A DNA stretch of 64,000 bases from NCBI GenBank assembly GCA_012931725.1, contig CM022945.1, positions 97,112,024-97,176,023 of the forward strand, read 5' to 3'. This document shows positions 22,088-34,000 of the stretch, piece by piece; within the stretch, counting starts at the first letter, position 1; every line of letters begins with the position of its first letter. Position numbers and translations under genes: made by a program. Origin of the DNA: Litsea cubeba. Its lineage: Eukaryota; Streptophyta; Magnoliopsida; Laurales; Lauraceae. The notes beneath the pieces were generated by a model. It had not been told where the DNA came from, ran no database searches, and was given only the letters and a program-made list of their open reading frames with translations.

Positions 22088-25000
22088 TCATTCACAAGCA
22101 ATCTTGGTATCAAAGCTGCTGAGGCAGATAGCAAATGCTTGAAAAGCTGAGAGTGGATACCGGTAGTCCATGGTGAACAAATCCTTCCCCACTTTTCCGA
22201 ACTGGAGTAGGACCTTTTCGTGCTCTTGCCCAGCCTGCCCATTTTCTGGAGAAGCCACTAGCTGAAAATTTTTCACTGATGCCACGGTCACCCGTCCTCG
22301 AAAATTCAAACACCAGCATTGAAGCTGCTCATGCCACCTTGGAGCTTTGTTCTTTAACACCAGCATTCCATCTTTCTGCCCACCCAAAGGTCCAGATGAG
22401 AAGCTTTCTGAACGGGTTGATTTGGATCTGAAAAATGGGAGTGAAGGGAAGGAATCAATGCTGCCAAGGGGAAATTCTGTTGGCGTGGGAGCCACACCTC
22501 CTGGGTCGATTGCAGAGGTAGGGATGGAATTCATAACACACTGCATTCTCCTTGGACCTCTGGTTGTTCCAAAAAAATAGGTAAGTACTTAAGTGTTACT
22601 GAATCACTGCTAACTAGTATATGCTAAAACAACCAAACAGAAGGGAATTCCCTGCATTTTTGGGTTTCGCAGTTGGAGGAGCCTGATGCAAAAGCACCAT
22701 ATATATATTTTTAACTTAATCAAGGAATTATATGAGAGGTTCCATCTTTTCAAATGTCACCACATATTTTAGGTAGAAATAGAGGCATAATGCACTATCA
22801 TGAGAACTGGGAACTGACACAAAATAGCACAATAGTAAAAAAAAATGTCTGTCAAGCGAATCCAAAAATGATCATAGTAAAAATGACTAACTACACCACC
22901 TGTAACAGAACAATTCTATTGGTTTCCAAGAGAGAGTAGGTTTCAGAAATCACAAAGAGAACTATAAATTGTCAATTTACTAAAAAACTGGTTTTTACAG
23001 AACTATGAGAAACCAACACCTGGGTAATTTTCTCTCAATCAGCTATCATGTTAACACTGCGTTTAAGACAAGTGTTCCAAACACTTGTTTATGCAATTGA
23101 ATAGGAATGCAAGAAAAACTCATAAAATTATAGCAGAGTTTGACAGCCGAAAACATAGAGCTTTCTAGTTTAATCTGAAAAGGGAAGATTTTACCTTCCT
23201 GGAAAAATTAGACTCCTGTTTCAGAAGTCTTTTTTGTTGACATGGGAATTAGCAAGCCTATTAGCCCTATACTTTTATATTTTAATCTGAGAGACTGTTT
23301 CTAACCTGGAACCCAGAACATTCAACTCGTAAGCAATTTGGATGACTGCATAGTTTCCAGCAGGGACTCTAGGAGAAACTTTTTTCAAACCCACTAGCCG
23401 AGTGGAGCGACTTCTGGCAACTGTGGCTCCAGCATGAGGGGGCTGACCATCATAGACTGTAAACTTGGTCCCCAAAAAGTTTGATCTGTCAAGTAAAGCA
23501 AAATTAGTAAGAAAACGACCACAAAGATTCTTCCTTTTTTTTGGTCTTTTCAATTACATTTCTTCCAGTGTAATGGCAAGCTGGATCACCCAACTAAAAC
23601 TTGATGTATAAACTCAATATCACAGGATACATGATACACCCTACTCGAGAGCGAGAACAAATTAACAGGGCTGCTGCAGTGGGGACCTGCCTGCACTGTA
23701 AAAGTGTGGCCTCATTGTGGGCCTACTTTAGACAACCACCAATCACAGTTTCGGGCAGGATGGAAAGATCTAATCATGTACAAGGCTTGGGCAAAGAACC
23801 ATCCTTGTTGAATGAAGATTAGCACTTGAGGTGAACCAACCCAACATTCATTTATGACTCTGATTAGTAGCAAAGGTGCCTAAGGCATGGTAAGCAAGTG
23901 TAAGAGGGTTGGATTGACCACAGGTGGGCCCCACAGGAATCTTGTACATGTGGGCAGCTACCATGTATAGTTTTCCAAACCAAGTATTTGTGTCCTAGAA
24001 GTGTCTAAGCTATCTGATTATCAGATTTAATTCTAATGAAGAGTCAAATGGATATTGATAAGATGTTTCATATCTATCTACTCTTATAAAAGAGAGAAAG
24101 ATGCATCTTTTTTTTTACTAACCATTGTGGGGCCCACTTCATGTCATCATTTCATTTTTTTTCATCATCTCATCTCATCATCATCATCATTTATAAAAGA
24201 GAGCTTTTCATTTATCATCATTTATCTCATCATTTCATCTCATCTCATCATCTCATCACTACACACTTGCCCAATCACATGAATGATGTGGGCCCCACTT
24301 AAGATAATAATATTATTACTCAAATGCAATATGTGGGCCCCACTTAAGATAATAATACTATAATTTATATATTATTATTACCCTTCTAAAAGAGAAGAAC
24401 TTGTGTGGACCCCACCTAATATAATAATAATATAATCTATACATTATTATTATTATTATTATTATTATTAAGAACAAAATGACATAACTTGTGTGGGCCC
24501 CACTTAGATAATAATAATATAATCTCTTGCCCAATCAAATGCAAGATGTGGGCCTCACTTAAAATAATAATAATATAATCTATATATTATTATTACCTTC
24601 TAAAAGAGATGAACTTATGTGGGCCCCACCTATATAATAATAATATAATCTATACATTATTATTAGTATTATTAAGAACAAAATGACAACTTGTTTGGGC
24701 CCCACTTAGATAATAATAATATAATCTATATATTAATATTACCCTTTTAAAAGAGAATAACTTGGGCCCCACTTATATAATAATAATAAGATTATAAAAG
24801 AGAATAACTTGTGTGGGCCCCACCTATATTATAATAATATAATCTATACATTATTATTATTATTATTATTTCTCTATCTTTATCTCTATATCTATATCTA
24901 TATCCATTCCCTTATATAATAGAGAGTAAAGTGTAGTACTTTTTCACTACACACCTGCCCAACAAAATGCAAGATGTGGGTCTCACTTAGTATTATCTAT

Positions 25001-28000
25001 CTCTATCTATCTATCTATATATATTTACTCTTATAAAAAAGAACAAAATGATAATGCTTTTCACTGCACATCATGGCCCACTTATAATTTTCTATACCCT
25101 TATATAAAAGAGAGTAAAGTGTAGTACTTTTTCACTACACACCTGCCCAATAAAATACAAGATGTGGGCCTCACTTAGTATTATTATAGATATATATAGA
25201 TATAGATATGCCCAATAAACTATAAGATGTGGGCCCCACTTAGTATTATTATTTTTCACCTCTGACATAATAGTTGTATTGATCTTGATTTATACCCCTG
25301 TTGGAAGAATAATAACAAGTTGGATAATGTGATAACTACTACTAAGTATTGTTGCTCTTCTAATATTAGTAATTACTAAAGATAATTCCATAAATGCAAT
25401 TTAGTGGTAGGTCTTATAGATTTCTATCATAAAATTGTTGTTGGTCTGTACAATTTTTAGTTTCTTAATATACAACTTTTGTAAAAAAATTTATTATAAA
25501 AGGGTATTTCAAGGGCATGAATATAATTATTTATTATTGCTCTTACTCATGAGGTTTAAATTGAAAAGCCTTGATAATTTTCTAACACATTTATTTCTTT
25601 TATCATTGCAAGCTTCTTCTTCTTCTTCTTCTTGTTCTTTTATTTTATATATTTCAATGAAGCGTCATTCATTTTCTTAAAGGAAAAACAAGAATCTCAT
25701 AGAAACTGCTTGTTTTGTTAGCATTACTACTAACTTCAGAATTAGTGAATGAAGTGATCGTTTTTCAGTTTTTTTATTCTGATGTCCTTAGGTAGTATAT
25801 AATTAATTTTTTTTCCTAGAATCTGATTTTGTAGTGAACATATAATGTTCATGGTAATTGGTTAAAATAGTAAGCTCATCTGGTTCTTAGTTTTTATTTT
25901 TATTTTTTATAAAACTGCAGGTTATCAATTTAACTATGCTTTCGACTGGCAGATCAAGTCCACCAGGAAACTGATAAGTCGACCTGATAGGTTAAATAAA
26001 GTAAATTTAAATTTTTTTGTACACATTCATGATAAAAAATCTAAAAACATGTGACTTATATCCATGGATTAAAAAACCGGCCGATACCGGTTCGTATCGG
26101 CCGGTACGAACCGGTATCGGTCGGAACCGGTACGATATCGGGCTGAGATATCGGTTTCGAAAATATCGGCAAAATATCCCCAAAATATCGGTATATATCG
26201 GCCGAGATGAACTTCGTCTCGGCCGTAACGAGATATCGGCCGATATTTTCAAAATATCGGCCGATATCCCTTAAAAAAACACTAACCCTATTTTTTTTCA
26301 TATTTTTCATCTTCTTCCCCTCTCCTCTCATATCCAAATACCTTAGAGCAGCAGCCACACATTCAGACGTCCCTCTTGCATATTTTCTTCAAGAAAAAAT
26401 TATTTAAGTAAGAGAAAATCATCTTAAAGCATTTTATTATGTATTTATGTGTTTATTGTTTTTTTAGATGAAGCATGGAACTCATGAGAATGTCATTTGT
26501 GTTGTATTGTTCACTTAAAACTAAGTTAGATCTATATACTTTTATGCTAGATCTACTACTCATACACATGATTTTGAATTTTTTTTCAATTTTTTTATTT
26601 TCGGATTTATTATGTATTTATGTGTTTTTTTAAACGAAGCATTAAAATAATGAGAATGTCACTTGTGTTGTGTTCTTCACTTAGAACTAAGTTAGATCTA
26701 TTTACTTTCATGCTAGATCTACTGATGCAGCGTAGACCTCATGGCCATATGTGTAGGGCCCACTTAGATTTAGGACTTATTTAATTGTTATTTTATTTGA
26801 TGAGTTGTATTTAGGATTAGGTTTCCTATTTATTTGGTTTCCTATTTTAATTAGGTTTCTTAGGGCTTAAGTTGTGTTTTCCTATTTATATGGCATTGTA
26901 GAGAATTATTTCTCAGAGTTGATTAATGAAATTGGGTTCTCCCATTGAGGTGCGTCCTCGTTTATTGTCTCTTCGGAGATTGATTGTGTCTTAGGACACG
27001 TGCTTCGGCACCCATTGTGCTTTTAGCACTTCCTACGCAAGCCCTAATCCTAGGGCCTGCATCAATTGGTATCAGAGCCCAACGATCCCCGATCGTTGGC
27101 GTGATTACCCCTATCCCTCCTTCCAATCCTCATCCCATAGCCATCATCGCTCCCAACTCCAACTCAAATCATCATACCGAAACCCAAGCCGCAAAACCCT
27201 TATCGACAACCTCCCCGCAAGCCCTTTCCGCCAGAAACCCCTCTGCCGAATCCCTCCCCCCCTTCCCAGACGCAACTGAATCCCCAAAGTAGCCACCGTC
27301 TTCCAGAGACCCTGCTCCACAGAACCCTAACCCTAGGGCCACTGGAAATTCCTCCTCCAAAACTCCAAAACCCTATGCACAGACAAAACCCCTTCTAGAC
27401 CACCATCGCCATTCCAAACCCTTTCGGCCTACCCCTAGACCACCATCGCCATTCCAAAACCCCTTTCGGCCTATCCATTGCATCGCCCACCCACATCGGC
27501 CGAATCAGCCATCGTAAAAATCACAATCCCAAAATCGTCATCGAAATCAACACCCTAAACCCATCCAGCAGCGAACCCAGCCCTTCCACCGGAATCCCCA
27601 AACCCATTCCATCGGAATCCCCAAACACCATCCCTAACCGAGGCCCGACCCACTTCCCTGCTCGCAACACCCCAAACACCAAACCAGCAACCTCGCCACC
27701 TCCCTATCATCGTCACTGTTCCCATCCCAGCAACCAGCTTACACTGTTGTCCCCAATCCCACCCTCTGCTCTTGGCCAAACCCAGAGAAAAAAAAAAAAA
27801 AGAGAGAGCAGATTGACGAAGAAGAAGAACAGAAGTAGCAGAAAGGAAGGAGATTCGGGAAGATGTGAGTACCTGGCACCGTCGTCGCCGCTACTCCACT
27901 CCACTGCCAACCGGTCGATCGTCGCCATCGTCAACGCTTCCCATCCTCCTCACTGTTCCTCTGTCGACAAAGAGCAACAGTAAGGGTTTCGAAACCCTAT

Positions 28001-31000
28001 TTTTTCTTCTCCTCAAGAAGCACGTGTGCCTGACTTACAGTCAGATCGGGCCTAAGTCAGGTTGGGCTTGAATTTCCAGATCCGGGCCAAGTAGATTCTG
28101 GACCAGGTCCGTTCCGACCCAGGTGTACTTACAGCCCATTGCTTCAAACCGTTTGATTGGCTAATTGGTGACATCTGCATTTGGGCCCAATCCATCCCAG
28201 GCCTAGTTCAAGTTGATTTCTGTGATCCTGACCCATTCACGCAAGAGACCCAGTACCATCAATAGAACTCGGTCAGCAGCCGCTTTGACCATTATCAACC
28301 GTTGGATCTTGTTTTTGCATTATCACAGCCATCCGCCGTCAGAATTTAGATCCGTTTTTGACAGCGTGATTGTGTAAGTCAGATCTACACATCTGCCAAG
28401 ATGGCACTGCAACTTCTTGACATAAATAGCAGGCTTACTGAAATCAACAATAGGGCTACAAGGATGACATATGCGATCAGATATGGGCAAAGATATTATG
28501 CAAATAAAGACTACTTTGAGCAGTATATTACTTTGACACAAGGAAACTTGTCTGTCATGGAATATGCCGATGAATTTGAAAGGCTACATTATTTATGTGA
28601 ATTGGGAGATACACTTGATTTCAATTCCTTTCTCAAAGGTTTGAGACCAAGTATATTGAAAAATGTGGAGAAGGCCTGCAACGATATGTATGACGCATTT
28701 TGGGAAGCAATTCGTGTGGAGCGGATGCTTACAAGATTTCATCTAATGGAAATTACTACTCAAGAAGATAAGTCGCCACACGTCACAGTCCGTGTTGAGG
28801 AACCAGTGCCAACGGATTTACAGGCCAAGCTGCCAGAGTTAGCCACCGATGACGTGCACACACCAAGCGATGAAGAGCCAGTTGTAGAAATTCCCCACAT
28901 TAATTCTCCCATTGATTTTGTGTTTAGGGATCCACAATGCCAACTGAGAGATGACCAGCGGATAGTTAGAGATTATGATTTGCTAGTGCATGATCTACAA
29001 GTAAGGCACATCAACACATATTTCAGCCATCAAAAGCAATTATGCATGAAGCTGTGCCAAGAAGTTATAGATCGACCGCCAAATCGGACATTCGTCAGAT
29101 TGATCTTTGATCCAGGTGGACATTTTCCGAACTCGAGGTCGAGTTCTTTTTCAAGTGGGGGAGAATGATGCAGCGTAGACCTCATGGCCATATGTGTAGG
29201 GCCCACTTAGATTTAGGACTTATTTAATTGTTATTTTATTTGATGAGTTGTATTTAGGATTAGGTTTCCTATTTATTTGGTTTCCTATTTTAATTAGGTT
29301 TCTTAGGGCTTAAGTTGTGTTTTCCTATTTATATGGCATTGTAGAGAATTATTTCTCAGAGTTGATTAATGAAATTGGGTTCTCCCATTGAGGTGCGTCC
29401 TCGTTTATTGTCTCTTCGGAGATTGATTGTGTCTTAGGACACGTGCTTCGGCACCCATTGTGCTTTTAGCACTTCCTACGCAAGCCCTAATCCTAGGGCC
29501 TGCATCATCTACTCATACACATGATTTTGTATATTTTTTTTTATTTTTTAATTTTCAAAAATTTTAATATTATAATAAAAATATATCTTTTTTTTGAAAT
29601 TTCATCACAAATATGTTCTTTTAATGATTCATGGAGTGGGGGAAGGTACTCATGGTCATCATGGGGGTTATGTTGGCCAACAAGGTGCCATGTATGAACA
29701 TCATATGAATTATTCATATTACCCTAATTGGGTACCCCCTTCACCAACACCGATAATGTCTATCGAACAGATATTAATTGAGCAAGGGAGGCTTCCCCCA
29801 CCACCACATGATCCTCAACGACCTTTATATGCCCCTCTATCTATCTCAATATCATGTTTCAGATTTTAATATGTTATCTTTATGGTCATGAGTTTCACAA
29901 CTAATTTGATGATTAAGTTAGTATTAAATGATGATTGATATGTTTGTTATCTACTTATCTTTATTTTCTTATATTTTACACTAATAAATTGATCATGAGC
30001 ATCAATAATGGTTGCATTATATGAAATACTAGAGAAGAAAGCGAACAGCGACACAGACATGACTCATAACTTAAGGTGACCGAGATTTTGATTTAATATT
30101 GTCACTAATGAAAAAAAAATATTGTTTTCAAGTATTTTCTAATATTCTGGATTTTTTGGATATTTTTGCGAATTTTTTTGGATTAAAAAAAAATTCACAC
30201 CGCGACGACCGCGACGGACCGATATCCGCGATGATATCGTTTTTCGGCCCGGCCGATACCGCGACCGATACCGAGATTTTAAACCGTGCTTATATCCTCA
30301 AAAAGTTATATAAATTTCATGTCGATTGTCTTTTGAGATCTCATTTTTCTCACTATATCATCATTTTATTGTTTTCAAATGTATAGGAAAAAAGTAGTGC
30401 CAGCTGTATTTGGACATTGCACGGGCCTTGCAATTTACAATCACTCATTTTCTGTTGAAATTTGATTTTTAAATGTATTTCAGCTTCTACTAAAATTTTT
30501 AAAAGCTTTATTTTTTAAAAAATTTCTTAGTAAAACTGTGTGTTTGGTGCACGTGCAAATTCACTAGTATATATTAAAAAGGCAAAGGCAACTGAGACTT
30601 ATGTTAACTAGTAGAGATACTAAGCCACTATAATTTATACAATAAAAAATATAGACTTATGAACCAAAGAAAAAGCATTAAAGGGATGGTTTGAGGATTT
30701 TTTTCAAAAACTTAAAAATATTTCTTTTCAAGCTTCTCGTTGTGGAAGATGATCAAGCAACACCTTCAAATAGGCTTTTAGAGATGTTATGCCTGTCCCA
30801 TATACAGGAACCCAGGCTTATGAAGCCAAAGCGTAGGTATTAAAGGTAAAGCCGCTTCTCCAAAAAAAAAAAGAATCTTGGAGGCTTCCCGCATTATAAA
30901 TGAGATTTAAGGGGGTACTGCTTCTCACTTGCAAGTTACTTTTCTCATGTCCAGCGAGGCTAGCAATACAACTCTTTTCCTAGGGAGTGTCGAAAACCTT

Positions 31001-34000
31001 TCACTGATGCCTTGTCCTTCTTAGCTTTTGATCTTCAACAAGATATATTTCACAAATAAATGAATGAAAGGTTTGTAAGGTTGGTACCCACTAATTTAGT
31101 TGTAGAAACGGTTATCTACTCCAGAATTGCCATCACACACTAGAAGCATGAGACATGATATTATGTCAGCTGCAGCTCACCTCAACTTTCCAATATAGGT
31201 ATTGCTTCCCTTCGACATATCTGCTGCATCAAGAGAAACGATGTAGTCTGTGCAGGTGGGTCTCCGACATTTGCGTGCAGCGAGTAGGAACTTTCCTTCA
31301 TCAGTCAATGCTGCGAGAAAATGAATCTTCATAAACCAGATGCCAATTACAGTACCATTTTAAAACAGGACTTCCATGTAAGTAAATTGTCACAGCAACA
31401 AGGAGCACAGCGTTGAGGATTTTTTTAGGCAGGAAGATTAGATTGAGATGCCTATGGAGTCTCTAGTTCAGCAGTCATCCTCTTCAGATCATAAATGAAT
31501 GCAACAAACATACTTACCAATGCACACAATCGATAGATAGATAGAGAGAGAGAGTGAACAAAAAATGACAAGGATGACGATGACACACAAAGAAGATGAT
31601 GAGGAAACCAGATGGCAATGACAACAATGACGATGATGATCATAATAATATTTGCTACTTGAAGGAGAAAGTAGAAGGCATCATGAGCAACAATGGTGCC
31701 ATGTGCGCGTGAAGGGAAGATCATAATAATGAATGCAACAAACATGCTTAATAATGCACACAATAGTGTCTACGTGTGCAAATGAAAATGATGATGAGCC
31801 GATTGACACATGAAGATGATGACAATGACAACAGACGACGATGACGACACCAGTCATAATAATGTTTGCGACTTGAAGAGATCAAGAGAGTAGAAGGCAT
31901 GAAAATTTACAACTCAAAGAACAGCACAAAATATGGCAAATCTTTTGGTGGAATTTTTTATTCTATGGAAGTTTAAATAAGACCATAAATGTCTTTACTA
32001 AACCTGGTTAATTGTGGCCATCAAACAAAATAAACACTAAATGCAGAAGTGAAAATGAAATTGCCAAAATAAGCGTGGGTAGAATCTATTTTGACTAGGA
32101 AATCGAACATTAAGAGAACGCAAATCTTTAGGCATTCGATATCATGTAACGAACAATTCAACCATGAAAGTATACCTAGCAACTTTTTTTTGTAAAATGG
32201 AAAAAAAATATGATATCTAATCTTTAACATATGCTATAATATAGCAGCAGGAAAGAAAAGGCTTACCTTGAGTCAAACCGAGGTAAAGGCGGTAAGTTTG
32301 AGTGGTCCTATTTCGTTTTATGAAACATTGAAGGAGAGAGTCCCTTGGGCCAGGCTGCAAGCAATAATAAAGATTATTGTAAATTGTGATTATGAATTTC
32401 CCTATGCCTTTCAATTTCTTTATGAGGAATTACATCTTTCAATATTTTGAAAAAGGATAAATGTTACGCTACTTTTCCTCAAAAATAAAAGATATATAAA
32501 CAAATGCTTATTGTAAATGATCAATATAATGTAGACATTTTTCTTTTTAATGTTGTTAAATGGTAGCATGACTTAAACCCACATACCTTGTCTTTGCGAC
32601 ACTAATGTAGACCATTTAAACGGCCTTCACAATATAGCTAAATGTTTAAAACATCTAATTAAATTTTTTTTTTTAAATCCAGAATATTTTGTCCATGTTT
32701 TAGATGACAAAAATAAGCTAATTTCTGGAAAATGATGAAAGACTTTGTTCATGTGCACAAATAAGAAGAAAATAATAAAAATAGGAATGTGTTCTTTAGA
32801 TTCAATGAGTGAAAGTCCATTATTTTCATTTGTTAATTTTAGATAACGGTAAAATAAAAGTATTAAATGAAAAGCAAAACCTGAAGATGATAAACTTGGT
32901 GAGAAATCTAAGAGAAGTCTCGCATGGAAGAGAGAGAGAGAGAGGAAACTACAAGGTAAATGACAGCATTGTCTCAAATGGACAAAGGTCTAAAAGCAGA
33001 CCATCGATAAATACCCAAGACCATCGCTTTCTTGTTATAGAGGATAACACCAACTTGAGTGTCAAGAAACACAATCTTACGACCCACCCATTGTACTATA
33101 CAAAACCATGATAACCCCAATAACCCTCACCAAAAGTCTATTAATTAAATTGCTAACATAGTACAATGAATGCAATTTTAGTTCATGGTTAATCAAAGGT
33201 GGAGCCCACAAGAAAGATGGCTCTGACCATCATACATGTGCCATTTGTACCAATTGCCCTGGCAACATATATCTCATCCTATTTGCACTATTAAGATGAT
33301 TTTTCTTTTAGATACTGACAAATTTTATTACGCACATGAAGAATGACAGACTAACATGAGAATTCTTATGAAGAAGAAAGGATCCTACATGAAGTCCAGT
33401 AAGATGGTGGACAAGTTAACAAACATAAACTAACACATGATAAACAAAAAGATAAACAACAACAAATGATAAGAGCATTCTATATTAGTTCCTCATTCGA
33501 TGCCACTATCTTACCCATGGAGATATTATAGAAATTTAAAAATGCAACCACAAATATTGAGAAAATTTGATTTTATTGGAAAAATGTAGAATGTCGATAC
33601 AATAAACTCAAAACCGAAGATCAAGCATCCTCGATATCCATTTCACAATACCAAGGGGGACAAGAAACCCCGTGTTTGAAAGGATAAAAGGAAAACCCCG
33701 ACGCTTCAGTGAAAATTCTTGACATTAAATGAGGGGGTAGGGACCCCTATTCAGAGATTATGGGGTCTCTTCACGCTAGAAACAAATTTTGGAAAGGTTT
33801 TGCTCCAAAATATGGATTTTTCCGCAAAATACTGGCGCCAAACGTGGTCCTACGCCATGCGCCGTTGCCGTGCTCTGAGCACCCTACACCATGCACCCAT
33901 CGTCATGAACTGGGCACCTTTGTGCATAGTCAAACTTGCCAAGGTCATAACATTTCATCCATCTGTTGGACTTTTGCATATCATATACAGTGGGAAAATT

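Larger units (their letters stand above)
26723..29507 (+). mobile_element. Intact gag-only (TR-GAG-like) LTR retrotransposon, 2785 bp
   Basis: Two LTRs of 342 bp (26723-27064 and 29166-29507), both TGATGCAG...CTGCATCA, appear identical when compared row by row. The 5-bp target duplication TCTAC flanks the element (26718-26722, 29508-29512). A primer binding site TGGTATCAGAGC (27067-27078), complementary to the initiator Met tRNA 3' end, follows the 5' LTR after two bases. A polypurine tract AAGTGGGGGAGAA (29153-29165) precedes the 3' LTR. The internal 2.1 kb encodes only a gag-like protein; protease, reverse transcriptase and integrase are absent. It matches the published description of non-autonomous TR-GAG elements and would need enzymes in trans. 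Confidence 0.95.
26063..30288. mobile_element. hAT element in tubby-like intron 3, split by a younger LTR retrotransposon
   Basis: Left end CATGGATTAAAAAACCGG and right end (complement) CACGGTTTAAAATCTCGG form imperfect terminal inverted repeats. The perfect octamer CTTATATC flanks at 26055-26062 and 30289-30296. Subterminal regions carry many ATATCGGCCGATAT-type words. Without the nested retrotransposon it is about 1.4 kb. A 91-codon plus-strand frame at 29594-29869 (EGTHGHHGGYVGQQGAMYEH) may be a remnant of a captured or transposase-tail sequence, but no hAT dimerisation motif is seen. Confidence 0.8.

Noticed and set aside
24180..24200. CRISPR-like regularity in the short repeats of the intron 3 array
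   Set aside because: Spacing is irregular, the repeats are AT-rich and diverged, and the sequence is clearly plant nuclear DNA.
26984..27292. 102-codon frame crossing the 5' LTR end and primer site of the gag-only element
   Set aside because: It begins inside the LTR and runs through the primer site; C-rich leader composition explains it.
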